Assembly (NCBI GenBank): GCA_907164885.2
Contig: OU015490.1
Span: 208,151,272-208,215,271 of the forward strand
Length of the DNA stretch: 64,000 bases
Source: Dolomedes plantarius
Taxonomy: Eukaryota > Arthropoda > Arachnida > Araneae > Dolomedidae
Reading direction: 5' to 3'
The notes beneath the pieces are model-generated. The model was not told the DNA's origin. It ran no database searches and saw only the letters and a list, made by a program, of their open reading frames with translations. The position numbers and the translations under genes were made by a program. This document shows positions 49,073 to 61,320 of the stretch, piece after piece; position 1 is the first letter of the stretch; each line of letters starts with the position of its first letter.

Positions 49073-49602
49073 ATAAATGCGACCATCAATGTATACAATT
49101 GATGTAAAAAGAAAAAATATATATTTAGAAAAAAATCGTAAGGGAAATTTTTTTGGATAATATGCAATCGTCTGTTGCATTAGAAAGAAAAAAGAATATT
49201 TTTTTGTCTATTTAGTTGTTATGCACGTGACGATAAATTTATTTAAATTACCTTAAAAAGAAATCACGTGATCAGCATTTATACATTAAATTCTAAAAAT
49301 TCACCAAAAATCAGAAAGTCGAGGTAAAGGTTCGAAAAAGATTTCATTTTAAAGGTATTTTTACGATCTTTCATGTAATATAAATTTTATAACCCTCAAA
49401 TTATTATTTTAAATGCAAACTTTTAAAAAAAGATACAAAAATAACTTAAAAACTTTATTTAAAAAAATCTAAGAAGAATTTTTCAAAAATCTTTCATAGT
49501 GCACCCCTACACCATAAGAAGAATCGCCATGCAAAATTTCAGCCCTTTAGGTCCAGGAGTTTGGTCTGTGCGCTGTATGTCAGTGAGTCAGTTACGGAAC
49601 TG
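48933..49602 (+). mobile_element. Interspersed repeat with internal (AT)n and CAGT tail, copy 2
   Basis: The copy starts ACTAGCTGAAAACCCGCGCTTCGC and holds an internal (AT)n (49006-49066), TTATGCACGTGACG, CACGTGATCAGCATTTA, GCACCCCTACACCATAAGAAGAATCGCC and TTTCAGCCCTTTAGGTCCAG, ending with GTCAGTGAGTCAGTTACGGAACTGTT. The tail repeat is shorter than in copy 1 (18046-18816). A further (AT)n array (49604-49641) starts at its 3' end. Confidence 0.75.
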
Positions 49603-49641
<39 letters not shown>

Positions 49642-49645
<4 letters not shown>

Positions 49646-51182
49646 ACTGAAAATGGTGCCCCTCAAAGATAAATAAGATGGTATAATTGGATAGCTTGAA
49701 GGATCTGTCTCTGAAGAGAATAATACAGGTAAGAAAGAAATGTTTAATGAAAAAAGTCGAAAGAAAAATATTCCGGAATAAAAGCATGAAAATTAGTTAA
49801 AACTGATAAGAATTTAAAAACATATTTGAAGTTTATTATGAAAAAAAAATACTGAACTGATGCTTTGATGGTAAAACGGGTTTTTCTATTGTGGGAGGCA
49901 TTGCAACGTTTTATATGTGCAGCCTTTTACTGCTAATGAGTGCAGATTCCGCCGTTTGTTACTGAGCTTCTAACACAGACAATGCTTTACTTTCGATTAA
50001 TATATATCTCCGTGGTTTAAAAGTATATAACGGGCGGACAGTATAGATCTGCCAACCAATTTGGGCAACTCGGGGCCCTAAAAACATAAAATAAATATTA
50101 AAAAATATAAAATAAACATTAAAAAATTGAATCTAAATTTGAATTTTGATAAGGTTGGAAAGAGCATTCCAGATTTTTGTTTGAAGGAGTATGGCAATGT
50201 TTTTGTGTCGTGAGCCTTTTTGCCGAAGTTGTTTAAACATTATGGGATTTCTTAAGAGGCTCCTTTCTATAGTGTTTTTCCCCCAGAATTCTACATAACT
50301 TTTTATCTCCTATGTCAAGATCACCAATTTTTATTTTGAAACTCCCGCTTCAAGGTAATTAAAATTTTTTTTTCGATTAAAAATTTATTTTGATTTTCAA
50401 AAGGCATTTTTAATGATCTCTCCTTGCGCAAACACTTTATATATATTTTTGACACTAAATTAATCCGAGCAACTGTTAAAATATTTTATCTATGCTCATT
50501 ACTATAGAAAAATTATCTTTTCGTACATGCGAGTAAAAATTTCTATTCAAAGTTTATTTTTGGACATTTTTATATCACTATTTTATAAAAAGATCTTTTA
50601 GAAGTTTTCTCAGTTGTTTTTTATTGGTTCAAGAGAATAATTTATATCCTGTAGGAACTCATTATCTTTCCTACCAAACAGATAAAATATCAAGAAATTT
50701 CTTTACCTTTTAATTACCGGTCGTTTTACAGATTTTACATTTTTCTTTTGATATTTTTTAATGTAACAATTTCCTTTTTTATGTATTGCGGGTTTTAAAT
50801 CTGGGTTTGTGATTTATCATGCTCGTTTATTTCTCCCCACGTTCAGTGGTTTGCAACACGTATTTAAGAAATACATATTTTCTTTTAATTTCCAAAGTAT
50901 TCAGCACAATTATCTATACTGGTTTTTAAACGGTAATTAAGGATAACATTCTTTTGTTTCAGACGTTGTGGTTTTCAACACTTTTAATAATTTTTTAATT
51001 TAAATGCAATTTTATTCTTTAGGTTGGAATATACCGCTTTTACTTATTTAACTTTAAATACGTAATCTCCAATCAGGAAGAAAAACTTAATTAGATTTGG
51101 GTTCCATGCTAAATAAGTGATTAGTTTCTAAAACAATGTACTTTCGAGTTCCTGTGACAGATATGATAATAGTTTAAACACA
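49642..51182. other. AT-rich intergenic stretch, nothing recognised
   Basis: No coding or repeat structure is seen. Confidence 0.4.
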
Positions 51183-51246
51183 TAGACACACACACACACA
51201 CACACACACATATTTATATATATATATATATATATATATCTATCTA

Positions 51247-51342
<96 letters not shown>
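51183..51342. repeat. Compound microsatellite (CA)n-(AT)n-(CTAT)n-(CT)n-(AT)n
   Basis: Five simple-repeat blocks follow one another without spacer: CA (51186-51210), AT (51213-51239), CTAT (51239-51252), CT (51253-51283) and AT (51284-51342). The last block runs directly into the Tc1 end. Confidence 0.95.
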
Positions 51343-51345
<3 letters not shown>

Positions 51346-52732
51346 TGCTGGCCACTGTAAATGCAACACCCTGAAGAAGACATGCAAATAACATGAAATT
51401 TACAACATGCATTAGCGGAGGTGAGATATGCAAATGATTAGAATTTCAGCGCAGACGCACATCACGCGCGCCTGTGGCGCCACTTCAAAGCGCTATTTAA
51501 GGCTTGGAGATTTCGACGATTTCAAGTTCGGCAATTGTGTTTTTCTTGTGGTTTTTTCAAAAAACGATCAATTATGCCTCGTCCAAAACAGCGATCATCT
51601 TTTGATCAAGTATCTGAGTTCGACAGAGGAAGGATAGTGGCCTACGGAGATTGTGGATTAACTTACAGGGAAATCGGTAGTCGTGTTGGACGAAACCAAA
51701 CAACTGTAATGCGGATATGTGATCGTTGGATGCAGGAGGGTACGACGGACCGGCGTGTTCGATCGCATCCACCTCAGCGCACCACTTCACGCGATGATAG
51801 GCAAATTGTGCGCATGTCAGTGACGGATTGCTCAGTCACATCACGAACCATAGCACAGTACATGCAGTCTGCAACGCATCATCCAGTGTCTGCGCGTACC
51901 ATTCGACGCCATTTACAGCAGAGTGGTCTGTCCGCAAGACGTCCATTGCTTTGTCTACCCTTGGCACAGACATCTCCGCCGCCAATGGAGCGATGACAGA
52001 AGGATGTGGACCGCAGAATGGAATGAAATTGTCTTTACTGACGAGTCACGCTTCTGTCTGCAACACCACGATGGTCGCATTCGAGTCGGGAGACACCATG
52101 AAGAGAGGATGCTGAAGAGCAGCGTTATGCACCGCCACACTGGTCCTGCACCGGGTATTATGGTATGGGGCGGTATTGGATATCACTCTCGCACACCTCT
52201 AGTACGCATTGCCGGTACTTTAAACAGCCAGCGCTACATCTCCGAGGTGTTGGAGCCAGTTGTCCTTCCTTACATTCAGGGCTTGCCCACAGCCATATTT
52301 CAACAGAATAATGCGCGACCACACGTGGCACGCATTGTTCAACGGTTCTTCGTCAATCGCCAGATGGAATTGCTTCCCTGGCCGCCTCGCTCTCTGGATC
52401 TTTCGCCGATAGAAAACATGTGGTCTATGGTACGATTTACCCAGATTCCATCCCCAGCTGCCACATCAGATCAACTTTGGCAACGTGTGGAAGCTGCTTG
52501 GTCTGCTGTACCCCAAGAACTCATCCAAAGTCTCTTTTAATCAATGCCGTGGCGTGTGGAAGTGGTGATCTCTAACAATGGCGGCTACTCTGGTTACTGA
52601 TTTTGGCAGGAACCACACTTTACAGAAATCTATAAATTGAATAATTTGATACTTGGTCAACATGTTATCTACAACATGTTGTTGTGATATCTCTTGTCTT
52701 TCTTGGTGTTGCAATTAGGGTGGCCAGCAGGG
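51343..52732 (+). mobile_element. Tc1-like transposon, plus strand
   Basis: The 1390-bp element starts CACTGCTGGCCACTGTAAAT after TA (51341-51342) and ends TGGCCAGCAGGG before TA (52733-52734). The last bases deviate from the CAGTG found at the other ends of this family. It is the same family as the split element at 32618-36730. The transposase gene has one frameshift and one catalytic substitution. Confidence 0.9.
51574..52540 (+). pseudogene. Tc1-like transposase with frameshift and Asp-to-Asn change
   Basis: It starts at ATG 51574 (MPRPKQRSSFDQVSEFDRGR). The N-terminal DNA-binding part has two helix-turn-helix segments (YREIGSRVGRNQTTV and SARTIRRHLQQSG). A shift near 51960 moves the reading to a second frame (to 52540). 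That frame holds the first catalytic Asp in VFTDESRF, VWGGIGYHSRTPL, the second site as FQQNNARPH (Asn where Asp is required) and the Glu in DLSPIENMWS, 34 residues on. It ends PQELIQSLF. Two residues are also missing after WSMV relative to the copy at 32826. Both defects would stop transposition. Confidence 0.9.
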
Positions 52733-52734
52733 TA

Positions 52735-54310
52735 ATACCGGGTGATCCAAAAGTGAGGACGAACTTTAAAAATGAATAATTCGAAAACGAATAAAGGAAA
52801 AAAGATGCGGTTTGCACGAAACGGATGGAAAAGAAGCCGGGTTTTGTGAGGCAACGAAAAAAAAAATAGTTCTGGTGGCGACCAACAGATGGCGCTATTT
52901 CACCAAAAGTTGATTTACAAATGAAAAAATGTTTACAAGTTACAAGTCAGCTTAATTACAGTTAATTACAGTAAATGTTCAATGTGCTGTCCATCATTCA
53001 GAAGTACCGCTGTGAGACGTATCACCACACCGTTCACAGCATTGAGTAGCATTTCTTGCGTTATGGCAGACACATTTTGGCGGATGGCATCTTTCAGTGC
53101 TGCTAGTGATGCCGGTTGGTCGCGGTACACTTTTGACTTCAAGAATCCCCACAGCCAAAAGTCACAGGGTGTCACATTGGGAGATCTTGGAGGCCATGCG
53201 TGATTAAAGCATCGGCTGATAATGCGATCCTCCCCAAATGTTGAGCGTAGCAGGCGTTGCACCGGCAGAGCAATATGAGGTGGTGCTCCATCTTGCATAA
53301 AGGTGACTGTTTGGAGTGCCTGTCGCGCTTGCAGTTCAGGAATAATGTTGTTCTGTAACAGTGCCGCATATCGCTGACCAGTGACAGAAACTGTTTTGAA
53401 ACCCGTCTTAGTGACTTCCTCGAAAAAAAAATGGACCAATTATGAAATCAGCAGTGAAGCCACACGAGACTGTCACTTTAGGCAGTTGCAAGGGTACCTC
53501 AACAAATGCATGTGGATTTTCTGTGATCCACACTCGACAATTGTGGGTGGTAACAGTGCCAGAGAGTGTGAAATGCGCTTCATCTGTCCAAAGCACAGTG
53601 TGAAGCCAGTCGTTCTGCTCTTCCATCTGATTGAATACCAAATTTGCAAAATCTTGGCGAGAGTCGAAGTCAAGAGGTTTCCGTTCTGGGTTATGTTGCA
53701 ACTTGTAGGGATACCGTTTCAGGGTTATTCGCAGTGCTCTCCAGACAGTTACGTACGACACTCCTGTCTGCCTCGAAACTTCTCGAGTACTGCACTCCCT
53801 ATATGCAAAAACCGCCGACATTGATTGCACCGTCTACTCCACTGTCGTGGCAACAGCAGCGCCTGCTGAGGAGCGTCCATTTCTTGGACGTGACACCAAA
53901 GAACCTGTAGCTTCAAATTTCTTCATCATTTTGTTCAATGCAGAAGACGTTATTTGTCCTTTGCTATCTCGCATACCCTTCATGTAGCGATATGCTCGCA
54001 ATGCCGCAATGGCACTTTCCGAATTCTTATAATACAGTTTAACTAAGAGGGCTTTCTCAACTATGGACAGCATTTCGATGCATATAAGCTTCGACTACCA
54101 TTACCTGCTGCAGTTACTCCTTTTTATATCGTTTGTTGCTTTGTATAATCCTATATCACAAATCCGACAGCGCCATCCGTTGGTCGCCAACAGAACTATT
54201 TATTTTTTTGTTGCCACACAAAACCCGGCTTCTTTTCCATCCGTTTGGTGCCGTTCGTTTTCACCGTTTCGTTTTCGAATTATTCATTTTTAAAGTTCGT
54301 CCTGGCTTTT
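52735..54310 (-). mobile_element. DD41D-type mariner-like element with long terminal repeats
   Basis: The left end (CCGGGTGATCCAAAAGTGAG, then GACGAACTTTAAAAATGAAT) is repeated inverted at the right end (to about 54310). The similarity runs about 150 bases, including AAACGGATGGAAAAGAAGCC and TTGGCGACCAAC, with a few gaps. The element starts within four bases of the Tc1 end at 52732. An (AT)n array begins just after its right end. It encodes one transposase with a stop and a frameshift. Confidence 0.85.
52966..54073 (-). pseudogene. DUF4817/DDE_3-type transposase, one stop, one frameshift
   Basis: It starts at ATG 54073 (MLSIVEKALLVKLYYKN), the DUF4817-type helix-turn-helix N-terminus. A TAG at 53834-53836 interrupts the frame, which then continues in phase (QSMSAVFAYRECSTREVSRQ and a second DNA-binding helix, VSYVTVWRAL). 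The first catalytic Asp is in VLWTDEAHFTL. At a run of A residues (53424-53432) the frame shifts. The remainder holds the second Asp in TFMQDGAPPH and the third in TPCDFWLWGFLK, with about 42 residues between them, closest to the DD41D group rather than DD34D/E. It ends GQHIEHLL. Both breaks look like single mutations, so this copy is young. Confidence 0.87.
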
Positions 54311-54479
<169 letters not shown>

Positions 54480-55309
54480 AGTCAGGAGTTGAAAAATTTA
54501 GGTAACCATTCCGGAACGGAACAAGTCGGGAATATTTTAACATTGCGACGCCATTTTCAAAAATTTTTCTTCAAAAATAATACCACAAAAGTTACATATT
54601 TTGAAAGCCCTTTAAAAAATATGAAAATTTCAAGTGCACACCCTAGCTCAAAACCATATAGTTTTTGAAATATCTTCAAATTAAAATATCCATTGAAAAG
54701 AATCATTTATTCAATTGAGTCATTCACTTGAATTTCGAATTCCTTCTACTCCATGATTTTTTATATTCCCTTTAAATAACTACATTTTTAATGTTTAATT
54801 TTAATGTTAATTAAATTGTGTTTCACTTTGCTAATTATTATGTAATTATTATAAATTAATGCCTGTTGTGTGGTTAGCCATTTACTTTTGAAACTATTTA
54901 GATTTATTTAATTTTATTGTTGTTTACTGCTGTTTATGTATCGTTTTCAGCAATGCCTACTGTCTGGTGAGTCATTCACTTTTGAAACAGTTTTAGTTTA
55001 GTTTTGATTTAGTTTAGTTTTGTTTTGTTCTTTACTGCTGTTTAAGTACAGTTTGTGTAATTTAATTGGCTAAATTTTTGTATTTTTATTTATTTAATAT
55101 TGATGTAGAATTTTACACTTAAAGAAAAATTATATTTTTCTGGAACCTATATAGCATTATGTACTTGTATTCATCGTGGTATATGTTTAAAATCTATCTT
55201 CATTACATTCAAAAATAGAATCTTCATGCTTTTTTTTTTGTTCGTATAAATTCTTATGAGAAGGTAACGCTGATCAACATTCCGTCATTTTTGACGGGGG
55301 TTATATACT
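54480..55309. other. AT-rich intergenic stretch, nothing recognised
   Basis: A short fold-back CCGTCATTTTTGACGG lies at 55281-55296. No coding structure is seen. Confidence 0.4.
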
Positions 55310-55965
<656 letters not shown>

Positions 55966-56849
55966 GTATATATATATATATACATATAAACACCTACACA
56001 CATACATATATATACACACACCTTCCTACCTCAGAGAGTTAAACCTTAGATCTAGAGCAATATACAAAACTGCTAAAGTAGGGAATATAACCTACTTTTC
56101 CTTTTATATATTTTCATTGAAGTTTAAAAAAAAACGAAAAATACAATCAAACTGTGATGTTTCCCTTCTTTATTGTGAGCGTGATGATATGAACAATCAG
56201 ACAACAGCAGTGAAAAACATTTCTTAATATGCATCTTAGTTAAAGCATACTATTGTGACCGTAGATAAAATACCACGACATAGAAAAATATAATAGTACA
56301 AAACTGAGAACCGTGATGTTTATCGATCCCAAGTGTAATGTAGTGGCAAAATAATCTTTCTGCCTCCACGTTAAAAAAAAATGAACATTTTACGATAGCC
56401 GTGGACTGGGATTTAATTTTTTTTTTACTATCATAGACTCCCGGGGTAAATAATAGCTATTGGATTTCCCCTGAGACGTACTTTCTTAGATTTTCTCATG
56501 TTCATATATTTTGTGTTATATTGTATTTTTTAGGTGTAAATTGAATAATACATAATATTAACGTGGATGCATTGTATATTTTAGAATGGAATTTATATTT
56601 TAAAGATAAACTTTACGTATTTTAATATCACTTTTTGGCTATGTTATTTTCTTTGACGATAGATATCAAAAATCACTTTTTGTAACTTTCATTGTAGACT
56701 TCAGTATCTGATAAATTATATGTTATATCTCTATTTGTTTAGACCACGGATTATCTGATTTGAAACCAGGAAATCAGATTTTGGATATAATTTATCACGC
56801 ATTAACCTTTAGAATCAGGCCCTCTTCAGACCTCTTTCCATCGTAATTC
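55966..56849. other. AT-rich intergenic stretch, nothing recognised
   Basis: A short AT/CACA repeat lies at 55968-56020. The remainder shows no coding structure. Confidence 0.4.
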
Positions 56850-56857
56850 ATCACAAT

Positions 56858-57340
56858 GTATTTCTTACTGACTCCAAGGCAGCAAATTTAACTCTTTGCT
56901 CCTATCACTATGCTGACTCTCCTCGTCTGGCAAATACAAGTTTATAGCTAGCAACATCTTGAACTGCGGTTCGAACATTCCATATCAAGAGATTCCTATC
57001 CACTGCGGTATACTAGGTCACGAGCGAGTGGATTATATTGCTAAAGAGGATTGTAGGTTTCCACAACATGTATACTCTTTTCCTTATCTCCGAGCTTGTG
57101 TTGAGATAGACAAACAATTCAGGAAGGCAGTTTCCAATATACCTCGAATGCAGACCCTGGGTAGGGCTGGGAGTGAACTGCTATCTTTTTCTACCCCTCA
57201 GGACCTCACAAGACATTGCTGTTGAAAATTTTAAAATAGTGACATCTCAAGACGTTTACGTGGACACCAGCATCGCATCGACGTTTCATATTTTCCTGAC
57301 TGTATCCTTTGTTCTGTTGGGGACTTTAGGGATTTTAAAA
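56858..57340 (+). pseudogene. Non-LTR retrotransposon RNase H relic
   Basis: A first frame gives FLTDSKAANLTLCSYHYADS (56861 onward), the TDSKAA catalytic segment of the RNase H domain in Jockey/I-like non-LTR elements. After a frameshift, IPIHCGILGHERVDYIAKED (57000 onward) is the second conserved RNase H block. A third piece, RLRGHQHRIDVSYFPDCILC (about 57253-57312), matches the Arg-rich, Cys-ending tail that follows RNase H in these polyproteins. At least two shifts and a stop (56945) are present. No reverse transcriptase or endonuclease precedes it, so this is a 5'-truncated dead copy. Confidence 0.82.
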
Positions 57341-57779
57341 ATATTTTAATAGGTTCATCAAGACAAGTACTTTTCAGTCGCAAATTTTTATAAGAAAGCT
57401 TATCTCTACTGGGCTGTCCATGGAGAATTTCCCCAAAAAGTATGAAGAAAAAACCCTTCGGTCTTAGATTATAAGGTTTAGAAATAAGTGGGATTTCTAT
57501 ATTGTATGCTAATTCATTTTATGTTAATGAACACAGAAATATAACCTACTTTATAAGCTGTCTTTGACATACCTACCAGTAAGATAAGTAACATTATTAA
57601 AGAACATGTAACATTACAAGTCACATATGGGTGTGATAATGATTTCAGATTATGTTTATATGTGTAGAAACACGAAGACAAATTTAAAGTATAATATCAG
57701 TAAAAAATTCATTTTGGGGACATATTTTGCTTTTAAAAGTTCAGAAAATATAAATTGTATAACGGTTGCATTTAATATT
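57341..57779. other. AT-rich stretch, perhaps LINE 3' tail
   Basis: No coding is seen. The first part could be the 3' untranslated region of the RNase H-bearing LINE. Confidence 0.35.
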
Positions 57780-58412
57780 GTATAAAAGGAGTGAAGGCAA
57801 AGTGAAGTCCCAGTAATGCATCAAGATATTAATTGCTTTAATTACCCCTGGATGAATATGGGATATTAACAATTTCAATAGTTAAGAAGCGAGATCATGA
57901 ACTTCATTCCTTCTACGTATGCAACAATAGTATACGTATAAGGAATAAAGTTAAAAAGGAAGTTCTAGTAATACATCATGAGATCAGATACTTTAATTAC
58001 AAAAAAAAAGAATAATAACAATTTCAAAAGTTAAGAAGCTAGAACTATATCTTGAATATCAGCAATAATTTCATGTTTCATGAAAAGAGTGAAGGCAAAA
58101 TGAAGTTCCAGTTATACATCAAGAGATCAGTCACTTTATTTACCCCATATGAATATGGAATATTAACACATTTAAGAAGTTTAAAAACTAGATCATGAAT
58201 ATCAGAAGTAATGGGATATATATAAAGAATCAAAGCAAAAGGAAGTCCAACTAATACATCAAGACATCAGTTACTTGATTTACCCTATAACATAAATTTT
58301 TATTTTTATTTTTATTTTATTTATTTATTTTAAGCGGGCGTACTTGTCGTAACATAGCTTGTTGACAATATCAAAAGTTAAAGAAGCAAGATCAAAAATA
58401 GCATAAAAAATT

Positions 58413-58493
<81 letters not shown>

Positions 58494-58498
<5 letters not shown>

Positions 58499-59910
58499 AA
58501 AACTGTTTATAAGAACACCGGTTATAAGAACATATCGCTTAAATGAACGGAATTATTAGTTCCCGGCCAATTCTCATGTGTAATGATGGATATAATTTCC
58601 GGTTATAATAACATCTTTAATAAGAACATATTGCTTTTAGTGACTTAAAATTAATTGGTTTCTGGGAAAATAAATCGCTTATAAGAACATGTTAATTGTA
58701 AACGGACGGAAAGTAGCAGCACTTTGTTCTTCAACCATTTTATCCATTTTTTTATCTAAAAAAATGACTAAAATTAAAATACTTCGAAACTGTCCACATG
58801 CTGACATAGAAGAAGCCATTTTGCAATGGTTTAAGATTCAAAATAGTGTCAACATTCCCCTAAGAGGACCGATTTTGCAAGCGAAAGCAAATGAATTTGC
58901 GAAGCTCTTTAAAAAGCATGATTTCTGTTGTTGAACTTCGTGTATCTAGAGATTTCGGGAGAGGCATTCCATTGGGTTCGAGAGAATCAGTGGAGAATCA
59001 AAGGTCGTGCCACCAGAAGTTTCTGATAACTGGCTTAAAACCGTTTGGACTACGTTAAGAGAAGGTTATGAAGACCATGAAATCTTCAAAGCTGATGAAA
59101 CTGGCCTATTTTACGGGATGATCTCGGATAGGACGTTGTGTTTCAAACACAAAAACTGAAGTGGTGGTAAGCTTTCAATGATGAGATGAAATGCTTCGAG
59201 ACTGCGTTCGAGATTTGCCAACTGAACAAGATTCACTTCAGGAATATGAACACATAGATTTGGCTCTTGCAACTCATGGGAATGTAACGGATGAAGATAT
59301 TGTTGCAGGCGTAAAATGTATAGATTTCTGGCAGAGATGATGATATTGACGACATTGCCAATTCAGAACATCTTTTCAACGAGTTTTCTTGCCCAAATTT
59401 AAAAGAAATGTTTCAGCAATCAATACTGTTAATAAATTTTTAGCTTGCAATGACGATTTTTTGAAGGATGCGATCAAAAAAAACTGTCAAAGAACTTGTC
59501 GCGATAACAGAAAATTATTTTTATTTACACAAAAAAACTTAAACAAACAAATATTACTGACTATTTTTCAGAAAATGAATAAACAGGTAAAAACAAAATA
59601 TTGCATTATGAATGTGCATTCATAATAGCTACATAATTTTATTCATTTTTCTTTTTAATGTTTTTAGAACTATGTATTTGAAAAAGTTTAAAAATACATA
59701 CTTATATGAAAATAAGGAGTGTGTTTTTCTTTGATTGAACTTGAACCTTTTAACCATTTTTGAACCTGACGTTTCGGTGTAAATAGAAATTATGTGACGA
59801 TGAATTTGGTATTTCCAGCAGTTTTAAGTTATCTATCGGATATAAAAACTATCGATTATAAGAACCAGTTTTTAAAGTCCCCTCGATGTTCTTATCAACG
59901 ATTTGTACTG
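58494..59910 (+). mobile_element. Tigger/pogo-type DNA transposon (degenerate)
   Basis: The element is 1417 bp with TA on both sides (58492-58493 and 59911-59912). The ends CAGAAAAAACTGTTTATAAG and, inverted, CAGTACAAATCGTTGATAAG both continue with AAC(A)ACC/AACATCG. CAG ends and TA duplication fit pogo/Tigger. (AT)n tracts flank it on both sides (58415-58491 and 59913-59930). The centre holds a broken transposase with an N-terminal CENP-B-like part. Confidence 0.83.
58689..59625 (+). pseudogene. Tigger-type transposase, multiply broken
   Basis: The frame from 58689 carries ADIEEAILQWFKIQNSVNIP and GPILQAKANEFAKLF, the CENP-B-type helix-turn-helix of Tigger/pogo transposases. A shifted frame (about 58960-59155) gives GFERISGESK, VSDNWLKTVWTTL and IFKADETGLFYGMISDRTL, the DDE_1 segment with the first catalytic Asp in ADETGLF. 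After that a deletion removes most of the DDE core. Remnants of the C-terminal region (EHIDLALATHGNVTDEDIVA, about 59245-59305, and a Lys-rich tail to 59625) follow. The second Asp and the last acidic residue are not visible. Confidence 0.8.
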
Positions 59911-60056
59911 TATATATATATATATATATATAAATTAATAAGGCAACAAGGCAAAAGGAAGTCCCAGTATTACATCAAAAGATCAGCTACTTTATTTTCA
60001 TCAGATGTGTATGGAATGATAACAATTTGAAAAGAAGTAAGTAAATGAATATCATA

Positions 60057-60060
<4 letters not shown>

Positions 60061-60087
<27 letters not shown>
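60061..60087. repeat. (AT)n microsatellite within the 149-bp array
   Basis: About 27 bases of AT at the same place in the unit as the arrays that flank the Tigger element. Confidence 0.9.
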
Positions 60088-60093
<6 letters not shown>

Positions 60094-60240
60094 GGAAAAA
60101 AGGCAAATGGAAGTCATCGTAATACATCAAGAGATCAGCTGCTTTATTTAAGTCAGAAGTGTGTGGAATGATAGCAATTTCTAAAAGAAATAAAATAATG
60201 AATATTAGTAATAATTGGTGTAAACATCTGGAGTGTTTAA

Positions 60241-61088
60241 ACTCTATTTCCGTATCAGCTTTCAGTGCGAAGTAAAATAAAGTATTTTGTAGGCTTTTAA
60301 TTCCACTATTTCCAGCATTTCTATGAATTTAAGCTTCATATTTTATATTACACAACAGTTTCAAATTTCCCAAATATGCCTTTATATATTTTCGCAGCAG
60401 TAGAGGAGACGCATTCTAATTCATACATAATACATGAAATATGTGTAAAAACATGGAAATAAATATTTTCTCATGTTTTCTTTTTCATACCCCTGAATTT
60501 ATTATCGCAAAACACACATTTTATAGTCCAGGCAATGTAGGATGGGTAACCTGAAGCGATAAATTGAATTACTGAACTTCTAACTTACTCTGCAAAGGGA
60601 AGATTTTAAGCACGGCAAAAAAAATCTATATGCATCTTTTATGTGGGTACTAGAATAATGATGTGGAAGAAATAGAATGTGGGATTTTACTTCAAGATTT
60701 ATAACGGGACATAAGAAACTTTATTTCAGAAAAACCTGTCTCAGCTAACCACACAGGACTGTATTTTCTGATGTGCGTACCTTTGTTCAATTCTTTTGGA
60801 GTTTCCTGAAAGAAAAAAAAAGTATGTCTAGTTTTTTACGGGTATACATATATTTATATTTATGTACTAAAAAGAAGAAATTGCTCCCTGAAATATGAGA
60901 CCAGTAAATTATTTTGCACCTAATCTTGGAAGTGACTTGTTAGACCTTTTTGGAAGCTAAATGTCGTTTTTATAAATGTTCCTTACTGCTCCATGTACCG
61001 TAAGAGACATATTACAATAACTTAATATAAATATATTTTTTTACTACAAGTAAATACCTAACTATGCTTGCAAGAAGTACGTAATATG
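60241..61088. other. AT-rich intergenic stretch, nothing recognised
   Basis: No coding or repeat structure is seen. Confidence 0.4.
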
Positions 61089-61114
61089 TAATATATATAT
61101 ATATATATATATAT
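61089..61114. repeat. (AT)n microsatellite
   Basis: About 26 bases of AT directly before the candidate LTR start. Confidence 0.93.
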
Positions 61115-61310
61115 TGTAAGCAATTTTTTTATGTTAATAGATGGCAGAATGTGACAGACCGCACAAAGAATGTTAGCGCATGTGCACTGCGATACTGTAA
61201 GACAGAGACAGCGATGTGTAATCAATGGGGGCGCACGTTGACGGCCAGCCGTTAAGTGTTTTCTATATGTTTCAAATAAAACTTTTGTTATTGTTTTAAG
61301 AAGTTTAATG
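61115..61310 (+). repeat. Candidate LTR or leader of the gypsy-type element
   Basis: It begins TGTAAGCAATTT after an AT array, carries CAAATAAAAC (about 61275) as a polyadenylation-like signal and ends near TTTAATGTCA, 10 bases before the gag ATG. The TG...CA form and GC-richer interior suggest an LTR of about 196 bp. No TGG primer site separates it from gag, so the call is uncertain. Confidence 0.4.
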
Positions 61311-61320
61311 TCATGTTGAT

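Larger units (their letters stand above)
57780..60240. repeat. Tandem repeat, about 149-bp unit, split by a Tigger element
   Basis: The landmark GGAAGTCCCAGTAATACATC followed by AAGAGATCAG occurs in variant form near 57805, 57960, 58103, 58243, 59959 and 60108. Units also share AATTTCAAAAGTTAAGAAG and GATCATGAATATCAG. The spacing across the Tigger, 1716 bases, falls to about 297 when the 1417-bp element and its TA are removed. That is two unit lengths, so the array was continuous before insertion. Confidence 0.87.
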
